From Paenibacillus_AP thailandensis (lineage in GTDB: Bacteria; Bacillota; Bacilli; Paenibacillales; Paenibacillaceae), in NCBI RefSeq assembly GCF_042685365.1, contig NZ_JBHUMY010000006.1, positions 558,001 through 622,000 of the forward strand: a DNA stretch of 64,000 bases, in the 5' to 3' direction. A program made the translations under genes and the position numbers. The notes under the pieces were generated by a model. The model was not told where the DNA came from, made no database searches, and was given only the letters and a program-made list of their open reading frames with translations. Positions 17,362 through 26,489 of the stretch are shown piece after piece; positions within the stretch are counted from its first letter, which is position 1; each line of letters opens with the position of its first letter.

Positions 17362-17880
17362 ATGAGCGAAGCGGATATTCAGTCGTATTTGGATACGCAT
17401 CTGCAGCTGACCCGGGCCGTCGCCGGACTGGATGAGGAGCAGCTGAAATGGAAAGAAAGCGAAGCCAAATGGAGCGTAACCGAGGTTCTCGCTCATCTGG
17501 CCGATCACAATATCGTCGTGTCGTTCCGGATTCGCGATCTTTTGGCCGACACGAAAGCGCAGCTGCCGGCGTTCGATCAGGATAGATGGGTATCGGGGCA
17601 GCGGTCCAACGACGGAAACGCGGCGGACATCTTGAATGCGTTCTGGTCGCTGCTTCAATACAACGGCTTGCTGTTCGGCCGGCTGAGCGAGCGGGATTTC
17701 GACAAGAGCGGCATCAACTTTAAAGGGGAAACGGTTCGCGTCCGGGATATTATCGCCGGATTTACGAGGCATGTACACAACCATATCGGCCAGATCGAAC
17801 GGATCAAAAAAGCTTACCGCGATCATGTTTCCGGAGCATCGGCCGCACAGGCCGCATCGCAAGGAGGGGAAGCATCATGA
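17362..17880 (+). CDS. DinB family protein embedded in the sulfur operon
   Basis: A 172-residue DinB/YfiT-like helical-bundle protein, with the metal-site motifs WSVTEVLAHLADHNIVV and AGFTRHVHNHIGQIERIK. The family includes bacillithiol S-transferases. Its position between a deacetylase gene and a flavin monooxygenase gene, with a four-base ATGA overlap with the latter, ties it to thiol metabolism in this pathway. It has no counterpart I know of in the B. subtilis ytmI operon. The Ala/Ser/Gly-rich C-terminal tail is unusual. Confidence 0.8.
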   Translation: MSEADIQSYLDTHLQLTRAVAGLDEEQLKWKESEAKWSVTEVLAHLADHNIVVSFRIRDLLADTKAQLPAFDQDRWVSGQRSNDGNAADILNAFWSLLQYNGLLFGRLSERDFDKSGINFKGETVRVRDIIAGFTRHVHNHIGQIERIKKAYRDHVSGASAAQAASQGGEAS

Positions 17881-19220
17881 CGCGCCGCAAACAATTAAAG
17901 CTGGGCGCTATGCTTCACGGCGTCGGCAGCAGTACATCGTTATGGCGGCACCCGGATATCCAGCCGGATGCAAGCGTCAATTTCGAGCTGTACAAAAGAT
18001 GGGTCGAGAAGGCGGAGGCAGGCAAGTTCGATCTGGTCTTTATTGCGGACGGTCTCTATATTAACGAAAAGTCGATCCCCCATTTTTTGAACCGGTTCGA
18101 GCCTCTTACGATTCTGAGCGCACTTGCTGCGGTGAGCAAGCGGATTGGTCTTGTCGGGACTTTATCGACTTCCTACAGCGAACCGTTTACCGTCGCGCGC
18201 CAGTTCGGTTCGCTTGATATGATCAGCGGCGGGCGTGCCGGCTGGAACGTGGTCACTTCGCCGCTTGAAGGATCTGCGCTTAATTACGGCAAGAAAGAGC
18301 ATCCCGACCACGACAAGCGCTACCGGATCGCGACGGAATTTTTGGAGGTGACGCGCGGCTTGTGGGACTCCTGGGAGGACGACGCTTTCGTCCGCGACAA
18401 AGCTTCCGGCGTTTTCTTCGATCCCGCCAAGATGCATGCGCTGAATCACGAAGGCGAATTTTTTTCCGTCAAAGGGCCGCTTAATATTGCGCGCTCCAAA
18501 CAAGGGCAGCCGGTCATTTTCCAAGCGGGCGCTTCGGAAGTCGGCAAAGATTATGCGGCGAAGCATGCGGACGCGATTTTTACCGGCCACGAAACGATCG
18601 AGGACGCGGCCCTGTTCTATCAAGATGTGAAGCGCCGCGCAGCGTCGTTCGGAAGGAATCCGGATCATGTGCTGGTCTTCCCCGGTATCGGGCCGGTCAT
18701 CGGGAGCACGGAAGAAGAGGCGGAAAGCAAATATCAAGAGGTCGTCCGGCTTGTCTCGCCGGAGAATGCGCTTATTTATCTCGGACGCTTCTTTGAGCAT
18801 CACGACTTCTCTCAATACGATCTCGATGCTCCGTTCCCGGAATTGGGCGATCTGGGGCGCAACAGCTTCCAGAGCGGCACGGACAAAATCAAGGCGCAAG
18901 CGAAAGAGAAAGGATTGACCCTCCGCCAGGTCGCTTTGTCGGCAGCAACGCCGCGACCGACCTTCATTGGCACGCCGGAGCAGGTTGCGGACCGGGTGCA
19001 GCGATGGTTCGAGGCGGGAGCCGCAGACGGCTTTATGATTCAATCCTCCGTTCCGCATGGTCTGGAAGATTTCATCGAACATGTCGTGCCGATTCTGCAG
19101 GAGCGCGGCTTGTTCCGTACCGAATACGAAAGCGATACGCTGCGCGGCAATCTGGGCGTGCCAATTCCGGCCAATCGCTATTCCGAAGCGGCTAAGGCGT
19201 CGGAACCCGTCATTCCATAG
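17877..19220 (+). CDS. NtaA/SnaA/DszA-family FMN-dependent monooxygenase (CmoJ/YtnJ-like), copy A
   Basis: A 447-residue flavin monooxygenase of the nitrilotriacetate/DszA group. Typical segments are KLGAMLHGVGSSTSLWRHPD, FDLVFIADGLYI, GTLSTSYSEPFTVARQFGSLDMISGGRAGWNVVTSPLEGSALNYG and RSKQGQPVIFQAGASEVGKDYAAKHADAIFT. Such enzymes cleave C-S or C-N bonds with FMNH2 and oxygen, and YtnJ (CmoJ) is the sulfur-operon member in B. subtilis. It is translationally coupled to the DinB gene. The gene at 19378 encodes a close paralogue. Confidence 0.85.
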   Translation: MTRRKQLKLGAMLHGVGSSTSLWRHPDIQPDASVNFELYKRWVEKAEAGKFDLVFIADGLYINEKSIPHFLNRFEPLTILSALAAVSKRIGLVGTLSTSYSEPFTVARQFGSLDMISGGRAGWNVVTSPLEGSALNYGKKEHPDHDKRYRIATEFLEVTRGLWDSWEDDAFVRDKASGVFFDPAKMHALNHEGEFFSVKGPLNIARSKQGQPVIFQAGASEVGKDYAAKHADAIFTGHETIEDAALFYQDVKRRAASFGRNPDHVLVFPGIGPVIGSTEEEAESKYQEVVRLVSPENALIYLGRFFEHHDFSQYDLDAPFPELGDLGRNSFQSGTDKIKAQAKEKGLTLRQVALSAATPRPTFIGTPEQVADRVQRWFEAGAADGFMIQSSVPHGLEDFIEHVVPILQERGLFRTEYESDTLRGNLGVPIPANRYSEAAKASEPVIP

Positions 19221-19237
19221 ATCATTGTAGACCGTCG

Positions 19238-19252
19238 ATAGAATAGATCTAT
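19238..19252. promoter_or_regulatory. LysR-type operator, copy 3 (ATAGA-N5-TCTAT)
   Basis: ATAGAATAGATCTAT preceded by ACCGTCG, in the 157-bp gap between the two paralogous monooxygenase genes, 125 bp before the second start. It marks a probable second promoter controlled by the same LysR protein. Imperfect repeats of ATTGTAG flank it (near 19222-19230 and 19257-19264). Confidence 0.6.
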
Positions 19253-19377
19253 ACATTATTGTAGGGCCGGATTCCGGGTGATACATTATGGTCGAGTTTA
19301 ATTCCGATTAAACAAATAGGGAAATTCATATTAGATCGAATCGGGATTTATAAAAACGGGTCAAAGGTGGAGTGGTC

Positions 19378-20724
19378 ATGGGAAAAAGGAGAACGTTGAA
19401 ATTAGGAGCGGTGCTTCATGGCGTGGGCGGAAGCGCGTCGGGCTGGAGACACCCGGATATGCCTGCCGACGCAAGCGTCAATATCGGCTTTTACAAGCAG
19501 CAAGCATTGAAGGCGGAAGAAGGCAAATTTGATTTTATATTCATTGCGGACGGCCTATATATTACCGAGAAGTCCATCCCTCATTTTCTGAACCGTTTCG
19601 AACCGGTCACGATCCTTTCTGCGCTTGGAGCCGTCACATCGCATATCGGGCTTGTCGGCACATTGTCGACTTCTTACAGCGAGCCCTTTACGGTGGCCCG
19701 TCAATTCGCCTCGATCGATCATATTAGCGGGGGACGCGCCGGCTGGAACGTCGTCACTTCTCCGCTCGAGGGCAGCGCGCTCAATTTCGGCGGGAAGCCT
19801 CATCCTTCCCATCCGGAGCGATACCGGATCGCCGAGGAATATTTGGAGGTAACGAAAGGCTTGTGGGATTCTTGGGAGGACGACGCATTCGTCCGCGACA
19901 AGGAAACCGGCGTGTTCTTCGATCCGGCCAAAATGCACCGTTTGAATCATAAAGGCGAGTATTTCTCCGTTCAGGGACCTCTTAACATTGCCCGCTCGAA
20001 GCAAGGACAGCCGGTTATTTTCCAGGCGGGATCGTCCGACAGCGGGCGCAATCTTGCCGCAAAAACGGCGGACGCCGTATTTACGGGGCCGGAGTCGATC
20101 GAGGAAGCGAAAGAGTTCTACCGCGATGTGAAGCAGCGGATTATCCGGAACGGCCGAAATCCGGAGCATACGCTTATTTTTCCCGGGATCGGTCCCATTA
20201 TCGGCCGTACGGAGGCGGAAGCGGAGGAAAAGTATCGCCAAATCGCAAGTCTGGTGACGATCGAGCAGGCGCTGGATTACTTGGGACGGTTCTTCGAGCA
20301 CCATGACTTCTCGCAATACGAGCTGGATGCGCCGTTCCCGGACTTGGGCGATTTCGGATCTAACAGCTTCCGCAGCACGACCGACCGGATCAAGCGGCGC
20401 GCCAAGGAACAGCAGCTGACGCTCCGCGAGGTAGCGCTGCAGGCGGCTACGCCGCGGACCGCTTTTATCGGAACGCCGGAGCGCGTTGCGGGTTTGGTCC
20501 AGCAGTGGTTCGAGGAAGAGGCGGCGGACGGTTTTATCGTAGGCGCAAGCGATCCGAACGGTTTGAACGATTTCGTTGACCTCGTCGTGCCGATCCTGCA
20601 AGAGCGCGGGCTGTTCCGTACCGAATACGAGGCGGACACGCTGCGCGGCAATCTCGGCATTCCGGTGCCCGAAAACCGCTATACAGCCGCCCGTAAAGCA
20701 GCCGACTCGATTGTGAATTCGTAA
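19378..20724 (+). CDS. NtaA/SnaA/DszA-family FMN-dependent monooxygenase, copy B
   Basis: A 448-residue paralogue of the preceding monooxygenase, colinear over its whole length with nearly identical flavin and substrate-loop segments (GTLSTSYSEPFTVARQFASIDHISGGRAGWNVVTSPLEGSALNFG; RSKQGQPVIFQAGSSDSGRNLAAKTADAVF). It opens a second block containing a dipeptide-type ABC importer, so it probably handles the substrate of that importer. AAAGGTGGAG fits the ATG at 19378 better than the GTG at 19372. Tandem duplication with divergence is the simplest origin. Confidence 0.85.
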   Translation: MGKRRTLKLGAVLHGVGGSASGWRHPDMPADASVNIGFYKQQALKAEEGKFDFIFIADGLYITEKSIPHFLNRFEPVTILSALGAVTSHIGLVGTLSTSYSEPFTVARQFASIDHISGGRAGWNVVTSPLEGSALNFGGKPHPSHPERYRIAEEYLEVTKGLWDSWEDDAFVRDKETGVFFDPAKMHRLNHKGEYFSVQGPLNIARSKQGQPVIFQAGSSDSGRNLAAKTADAVFTGPESIEEAKEFYRDVKQRIIRNGRNPEHTLIFPGIGPIIGRTEAEAEEKYRQIASLVTIEQALDYLGRFFEHHDFSQYELDAPFPDLGDFGSNSFRSTTDRIKRRAKEQQLTLREVALQAATPRTAFIGTPERVAGLVQQWFEEEAADGFIVGASDPNGLNDFVDLVVPILQERGLFRTEYEADTLRGNLGIPVPENRYTAARKAADSIVNS

Positions 20725-20809
20725 CATGTGAATTCGTAATTGGGTGCGGCAAAGGGAATTCCTTTTCGGAGTGAAATGGCCTTAAGTTCTATTCTTTGGA
20801 GGGGCGAAA

Positions 20810-22465
20810 ATGAAAATACGAAAAAGATACCGCCAAGCTGCCGCCGCTCTGCTGGCATTTACGCTGGTGCTTGCCGGATGCGGAGGAACACCCGGTACGG
20901 AGCATGCAGGCGGCGAATCGCAAGCGCCGGGCACGGCCAGCGCAGAAGGAACGGCAACGCAGGGGGGAGAACTAACCTACGCGCTGGCCACATCGCCGGA
21001 TACACTCGATCCGCACCGCAGCGGGCTCGCCGTTGCAGTACGCGTTATTCGCACGATTTTCGACTCGCTGGTCGTTCAGCTTCCGGATAATTCGATCAAG
21101 CCGTGGCTCGCCACTTCATGGACGATCTCCGAGGACGGCAAAAGCTATACCTTCAAGCTGCGTCAGGACGTCAAGTTCCAGGACGGCACGCCGTTTAACG
21201 CCGAAGCGGTCAAATACAATTTCGACCGCATTCTGGACCCTGCGACGAAAGCCGGAAACGCGGCCGCGCTTCTTGCTCCTTATCAGTCGTCCGAAGTCAT
21301 TGACGAGTATACGGTCAAGCTGAACCTGGCATCGCCGTCGCGCGCCTTTCTCGGCAATCTCAGTCAAGCGCTGCTAGGAATCGTCTCGCCGACGGCCGCG
21401 AAGAAATATGGGGACCGATTCGGGCAAAATCCGGTGGGCACCGGTCCGTTCAAATTTGTCGGTTGGGCTGAAAACTCGGAAATTAAAGTGGAGCGCAACC
21501 CGGACTACAAATGGGCGCCGGAGCTTGTAAAGAACGAAGGAGCGCCGTATCTGGACGGCATCGCCTTTAAGATCGTGCCGGAAGAGGCCACCCGCATCGG
21601 CAGCGTCCTGAGCGGACAAGTGCTTGCCGCGGAAACGGTACCGCCGCAAAATATCGTTTCCTTTAAAAACGATTCGAAATTTCAACTGCTGGAGGCCAAT
21701 ACGGTCGGTCTGCCGTATACGCTGTTTTTCAATCTGGAGAGGGAGCCCTGGAATGAGGAGAAAGCGAGACAAGCCGTTCAACTTGCGATCGACGTCGACA
21801 GCATCGTCAAAACGTTGTATTTGGGCACCTACGACCGCGCATGGTCTCCGCTTACGCCCGGCACCTTCGGTTATGACCCGTCCCTTGAGAACAGCGTGAA
21901 GCCCGATCTCGACAAGGCCAATGCGCTTCTCGACGAGCTGGGCTGGGCGAAAGGGGCGGACGGCATCCGGGCGAAGGACGGCAAGAAGCTCAGTCTGCAT
22001 TATGTTGACGGTACGCCGAACCGGGAGAAGCGCAACGATATTGCCGTTATCGTTCAGCAGCAGCTGAAGGCTGTCGGCATTGCGGTCGACGTCGAGATTA
22101 CGAAGGACGTACGGACTGTGGTTTACACGAACGGGGCCTATGATTTATACGGGAATAGCCAAGTGAATTCGGATCCGAACGCGCTGTATGCATTCTACCA
22201 CTCCTACGATCCGAAGGGCCGTCCGACGCTTTCGCGGTTGTCGGATCCCGCTATCGACGAGCTGCTGGAGCAAGGACTGGTGGAACCGGACGATGCGAAA
22301 CGCGCGGACATTTATAAGCAAATTCAGCGCTATATCATCGAACAGGCCGTCGTCATTCCGATCTACGTATTCCCCTATACGGTCGCGGCGGACAAATCGG
22401 TGAAAGGAATCGTATTCGATTCGCTCGGTTATCCGTTGTTCCATGACGCATCCATCGATTCCTGA
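20810..22465 (+). CDS. ABC transporter substrate-binding lipoprotein, family 5 (DppA/OppA/NikA type)
   Basis: A 551-residue solute-binding protein with an LVLAGC lipobox near residue 24 and a Gly/Ala/Ser/Thr-rich linker. The family signature is present as AEAVKYNFDRILDPATKAG; YALATSPDTLDPHRSG is the usual N-terminal strand. It binds peptides, nickel chelates, glutathione or other bulky ligands in relatives. Next to two C-S-bond monooxygenase genes, an organosulfur ligand is a fair inference. GGAGGGG precedes the start. The permease gene follows within 20 bases. Confidence 0.85.
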   Translation: MKIRKRYRQAAAALLAFTLVLAGCGGTPGTEHAGGESQAPGTASAEGTATQGGELTYALATSPDTLDPHRSGLAVAVRVIRTIFDSLVVQLPDNSIKPWLATSWTISEDGKSYTFKLRQDVKFQDGTPFNAEAVKYNFDRILDPATKAGNAAALLAPYQSSEVIDEYTVKLNLASPSRAFLGNLSQALLGIVSPTAAKKYGDRFGQNPVGTGPFKFVGWAENSEIKVERNPDYKWAPELVKNEGAPYLDGIAFKIVPEEATRIGSVLSGQVLAAETVPPQNIVSFKNDSKFQLLEANTVGLPYTLFFNLEREPWNEEKARQAVQLAIDVDSIVKTLYLGTYDRAWSPLTPGTFGYDPSLENSVKPDLDKANALLDELGWAKGADGIRAKDGKKLSLHYVDGTPNREKRNDIAVIVQQQLKAVGIAVDVEITKDVRTVVYTNGAYDLYGNSQVNSDPNALYAFYHSYDPKGRPTLSRLSDPAIDELLEQGLVEPDDAKRADIYKQIQRYIIEQAVVIPIYVFPYTVAADKSVKGIVFDSLGYPLFHDASIDS

Positions 22466-22484
22466 AGAATGGGGGCAGGTTGGC

Positions 22485-23411
22485 ATGGCCAGAGTCGTTG
22501 CCGGACGTTTTCTTTCATCTTTGCTGGTTATCATGGGCTCCCTGGTGCTGGTCTTTACGATTCTGTACGTGCTTCCGGGAGACCCGACGGATACGATTCT
22601 CGATCCTTCGGTCGCCACGCCGGAGATGGTCGCAAATTTACGGCATCAGCTGGGAGTGGATCAGCCGTTCCATATTCAGTTTTTCCGTTATTTCAGCCAG
22701 ATGGTTCAGGGCGATTTCGGAACATCGCTTTTAAATTCCGAGCCGGTGCTGGATAAAATACTCGCGCATTTCCCGGCTACGCTGGCGTTGACGGCGGCGA
22801 GCTCGCTCGTCTCGGTCAGCGTCGGCCTTGTGCTCGGCGTTCTCTCGGCCGTTCATCGCAATCGTCTGATCGATATCGCAGCCCGAATCGTCGGACTGTT
22901 CGGCATCTCGATGCCGACCTTCTGGTCCGGCATTCTTCTTATCGTCATCTTCAGCTTAAATCTCGGCTGGTTTCCGGCTATGGGATCGGACGGCTGGCTT
23001 ACGCTGGTGCTGCCTGCGGTAACCCTCGGCATCGTGGGAGCGGGATTTATCGTCCGAATGGTTCGGAGCAGCATGCTGGACATTATCGACGAGCACTTTA
23101 TCGTAACGCTTCGCTCCAAAGGATTGACCGAGCGGGCCGTTATGTACCGGCATGCGCTGCGGAACGCATTGATCCCGGCCATCACCATGATCGGCATGCT
23201 TGTCGGCGAGATGCTGGCGGGTACGGTGGTGGTCGAGACGGTTTTCTCCCGTCAAGGAATCGGCCGAATTCTTTCGGACGCCCTTATGGCGAAGGATCTC
23301 CCCGTTGTACAAGGCGTTGTCTTTTTCTCGGCTCTTGTTTATGTGATCGCTAATTTGCTGGTCGACCTTTCTTATGCGGGCATAGATCCGAGGGTAAGGC
23401 GCTCCGCTTAA
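22485..23411 (+). CDS. ABC transporter permease, DppB type
   Basis: A 308-residue permease with six predicted transmembrane segments: RFLSSLLVIMGSLVLVFTILYVLPGDPTD, a long extracellular LRHQLGVDQPFHIQFFRYFSQMVQGDFGTSL loop, and the EAA-like loop LRSKGLTERAVMYRHALRNALIPAITMIG. The ATG at 22485 gives the usual DppB N-terminus. An ATG at 22443 would overlap the upstream gene and add 14 atypical residues. It forms the channel with the next gene's product. Confidence 0.85.
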   Translation: MARVVAGRFLSSLLVIMGSLVLVFTILYVLPGDPTDTILDPSVATPEMVANLRHQLGVDQPFHIQFFRYFSQMVQGDFGTSLLNSEPVLDKILAHFPATLALTAASSLVSVSVGLVLGVLSAVHRNRLIDIAARIVGLFGISMPTFWSGILLIVIFSLNLGWFPAMGSDGWLTLVLPAVTLGIVGAGFIVRMVRSSMLDIIDEHFIVTLRSKGLTERAVMYRHALRNALIPAITMIGMLVGEMLAGTVVVETVFSRQGIGRILSDALMAKDLPVVQGVVFFSALVYVIANLLVDLSYAGIDPRVRRSA

Positions 23412-23435
23412 GTAATAGAAAGGAGTTGAACCCAC

Positions 23436-24329
23436 ATGCGGGAAGCCGTTTCCGCCAAAACCGTATGGCGCAAGCGGAGCAAACCGCTCGCATCCGTTCG
23501 TTCGTCGCGCATTACGGCTGCCGACCTGTTACTCTTGGGCGCAGGCGTTGTCATTTTGTTTATCGCGGCATGCGCGATCGTGCCGGGTTGGATTGCTCCT
23601 TATTCGCCTACGGAAATGTTGACCGGCAGCATTATGAAGCCCCCGAGCGCGGCTCATCTGTTCGGAACCGATTATTTCGGAAGAGACATTTTCAGCGTCG
23701 TCGTTCATGGAAGCCGCGATTCTCTTTTTATCGGATTCGCTTCCGTATTGGCCGGGGGGGTGGTCGGCGGCTCGATCGGCGCTTTGGCCGGATATGCCGG
23801 CGGCATGGTCGACACCGTATTGATGCGCTGCAACGATATTCTCATGACGATTCCCGGCATTTTGCTCGCGCTTGCGATTGCGGGAGCGCTTGGACCCGGC
23901 ATGGTCAATATCGTGCTGGCCGTGGCGATCTCCTCCGTACCGGGTTATGCGCGCGTTATGCGTTCCCAAATTATAAGCATTAAAGGGCGAACCTTTATCG
24001 CCGCTTCCCAATCGGTCGGAGCGCCGCCCCTACACATTTTTTGGAAGCATGTGCTGCCCAACGCGCTGTCGCCGCTGCTCGTTATGGCGACAATCGGCAT
24101 CGGAACGTCAATATTGACCGGATCGGGATTAAGCTTTCTTGGTCTTGGCGTTCTCCGGGAAGTGCCCGATTGGGGAACGCTGCTCTCCCAGGGACGCGGC
24201 TACTTGACGGTGGCTTGGTGGATTTGCACCTTCCCCGGCCTCGCCATTACGCTGTTCGTCCTCGCCGTCAATATTATCGGCGATCGGCTAAGAGATCATT
24301 TGGATCCGAAGAAAAATGCCTCGAGGTAA
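23436..24329 (+). CDS. ABC transporter permease, DppC type
   Basis: A 297-residue permease with the DppC hallmarks: an N-terminal cytoplasmic segment, APYSPTEMLTGSIMKPPSAAHLFGTDYFGRDIFSVVVHGSRDSL, and the EAA loop IISIKGRTFIAASQSVGAPPLHIFWKHVLPNALSPLLV. GTD-x-GRD is diagnostic. AAAGGAG precedes the start. It pairs with the preceding DppB-type permease. Confidence 0.9.
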   Translation: MREAVSAKTVWRKRSKPLASVRSSRITAADLLLLGAGVVILFIAACAIVPGWIAPYSPTEMLTGSIMKPPSAAHLFGTDYFGRDIFSVVVHGSRDSLFIGFASVLAGGVVGGSIGALAGYAGGMVDTVLMRCNDILMTIPGILLALAIAGALGPGMVNIVLAVAISSVPGYARVMRSQIISIKGRTFIAASQSVGAPPLHIFWKHVLPNALSPLLVMATIGIGTSILTGSGLSFLGLGVLREVPDWGTLLSQGRGYLTVAWWICTFPGLAITLFVLAVNIIGDRLRDHLDPKKNASR

Positions 24330-24371
24330 GCGCGGCTCAATAGGCCGCAAAACGTTGTAGGAGGGTGACAG

Positions 24372-26417
24372 ATGGAAACGCTACTCGATATCCGGGAGCT
24401 GTCGGTCGATTTCCGAACGAAGCAGGGCCCGTTAAAGGCAATTGCCAACGTGACTTTCTCCATCAAACAAGGAGAAACCGTCTGTCTGGTAGGGGAGTCC
24501 GGCAGCGGCAAGACGGTTACATCGAAAGCGATCATGCGGCTCATCGACTATGAACACGGCTCGATTACCGGCGGAAGCATCGTCCTGGAGGGACGGGATG
24601 TGGCAGCGCTTCCGGAGGCGGAGCTTCGAAAAATTCGCGGCAAACGGGTAGCGATGGTATTTCAGGAACCGATGGCGGCGTTCGACCCCGTTTTTACGAT
24701 CGGACAGCAGATCGTGGAGACCATCCTCCGTCATGAGCGCATCGGCCGTCGCGAGGCTTGGGAGAGAGGCGCCCGCTTGCTCGAGAGGGTTGGCATACCG
24801 GAACCCGCGATTCGGATGAAACAGTATCCCGGCGAGTTGTCCGGAGGGATGCTGCAGCGTGCAATGATCGCAATGGCGCTTTCCTGCGGCCCGGAGCTGC
24901 TTATCGCCGACGAGCCGACGACAGCGCTCGATGTCACGATTCAAGCTCAAATTCTCCAGCTGCTGCAGGAGATTAAACGGGAATTCGGCATGTCGATATT
25001 GCTCATTACCCATGATCTCGGAATCGCTGCCGAGATTGCGGACCGGATCGTCGTCATGTACGCGGGCCGGATTGTCGAACAGGGAACGACCGCCGAGTTG
25101 TTTGAAAACCCCCGGCATCCTTACACGAGAGGGTTGTTGAAATCGATCGCGCCGCTCGACAGCATTCGCGGGTCGAAGCTGTTCTCCATCAAAGGCGCCA
25201 TTCCGTCCTTGGCTTCGCTGCCAAGCGGCTGCTTGTTCCATCCCCGCTGCGAGTATGCTTCGGACCGGTGCCGCACCGAGGCGCCGCCGCTAGTTGACCG
25301 CAGCGGAAGAGAGGTGGCCTGCTGGCATGCCGAACGAATCGCAGCCGAAGCGAACGGGCCGTGCGGAAACCTCTGGATGGAGGAGGCGGCCGGACTCGAA
25401 ACCGAGCTGCCGGTCGCGCCCGATGCTCGCAAAACGAATGACCCCGCCTCCGATACGCTTTTTGTTGTGGAACATTTGCATAAATATTATCCGGTAAAAC
25501 GAAAAGGGTTAACTGCCGCACGCACTTATATTCGAGCGGTGGACGATGTATCGTTTTCAATCCGGCGCAACGAAACGTTTGGTCTTGTCGGGGAGTCGGG
25601 AAGCGGCAAATCGACGCTTGGCCGAGTTCTGCTGCAGATGGAACGAGCCACTTCGGGACAGGTGCGTTTTCAAGGCGAGGAGCTGACCGGTCTTGGAAGC
25701 AAGGAGCTGCGTTCCTTGCGCCGCGAGATGCAGGTCATCTTTCAAGATCCTTACGGCTCGCTGAACCCAAGGTGGACCATCGGCGAAAGCATTGCGGAGC
25801 CGCTCCAGGTGCACGGCGTCTTGTCTGCAGCCGATAGGAAGCGGCGTACGGAAGAGCTGCTGCAATTGGTAGGGCTCGATCCTGCAAGCGGAGGCAAATA
25901 CCCGCATGAGTTTTCGGGCGGACAGCGGCAGCGGATCGGCATAGCCCGGGCAATCGCGCTGAATCCGAGCTTCATTCTGGCCGATGAGGCCGTATCGGCG
26001 CTGGACGTCTCGGTTCAGGCGCAAATTATTAACCTTCTTCAACAGCTCCAGCGGCAGCTTGGCCTCACTTATTTGTTTATCGCGCACGGTTTGCAGATTG
26101 TGAGGCATATCTCGGATCGGATCGGCGTTATGTACCTGGGGAAGCTCGTTGAGATCGCTCCAAGCGGCGAGCTGTTTCGGCGTCCCGCCCATCCGTACAC
26201 CAAGCTGCTCATCGATTCGATTCCGCAGCCTATCCCGGGCCAACCCCGGAGCGCTGCCGCCGTCAAAGGCGAGATCCCTTCGCCGGCCCATCCGCCTAGC
26301 GGCTGCCGCTTCCATACCCGCTGCCCGTTTGCGACGGCGAGATGCAGGGAGGAGGAGCCGGCGCTTCGCTCGTTGGACGAAGAGCGGTTCGCGGCTTGCC
26401 ATTATCCGTTAACATGA
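24372..26417 (+). CDS. Fused DppD-DppF-type ABC ATPase
   Basis: A 681-residue protein carrying two full ABC ATPase domains. Domain 1 has Walker A GESGSGKTV, signature LSGGMLQRAMIA, Walker B LLIADEPTTALDVT and the oligopeptide-transporter tail with a Cys-rich GCLFHPRCEYASDRC site. Domain 2 repeats this with GESGSGKST, FSGGQRQRIGIA, FILADEAVSALDVS and GCRFHTRCPFATARC. The Cys motifs resemble the iron-sulfur site of DppD/DppF. Domain 2 has DEA where DEP is usual and AHGLQ where THDLQ is usual; the switch His is kept. One chain replaces the two ATPases of standard dipeptide importers. Confidence 0.9.
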   Translation: METLLDIRELSVDFRTKQGPLKAIANVTFSIKQGETVCLVGESGSGKTVTSKAIMRLIDYEHGSITGGSIVLEGRDVAALPEAELRKIRGKRVAMVFQEPMAAFDPVFTIGQQIVETILRHERIGRREAWERGARLLERVGIPEPAIRMKQYPGELSGGMLQRAMIAMALSCGPELLIADEPTTALDVTIQAQILQLLQEIKREFGMSILLITHDLGIAAEIADRIVVMYAGRIVEQGTTAELFENPRHPYTRGLLKSIAPLDSIRGSKLFSIKGAIPSLASLPSGCLFHPRCEYASDRCRTEAPPLVDRSGREVACWHAERIAAEANGPCGNLWMEEAAGLETELPVAPDARKTNDPASDTLFVVEHLHKYYPVKRKGLTAARTYIRAVDDVSFSIRRNETFGLVGESGSGKSTLGRVLLQMERATSGQVRFQGEELTGLGSKELRSLRREMQVIFQDPYGSLNPRWTIGESIAEPLQVHGVLSAADRKRRTEELLQLVGLDPASGGKYPHEFSGGQRQRIGIARAIALNPSFILADEAVSALDVSVQAQIINLLQQLQRQLGLTYLFIAHGLQIVRHISDRIGVMYLGKLVEIAPSGELFRRPAHPYTKLLIDSIPQPIPGQPRSAAAVKGEIPSPAHPPSGCRFHTRCPFATARCREEEPALRSLDEERFAACHYPLT

Positions 26418-26489
26418 TCGCCCGTGCGCTGCTGCCCGAGAACGGATAACGGCGGCAGCGATCCGTATTCCGAAGGGAAGCGAAAGCTG

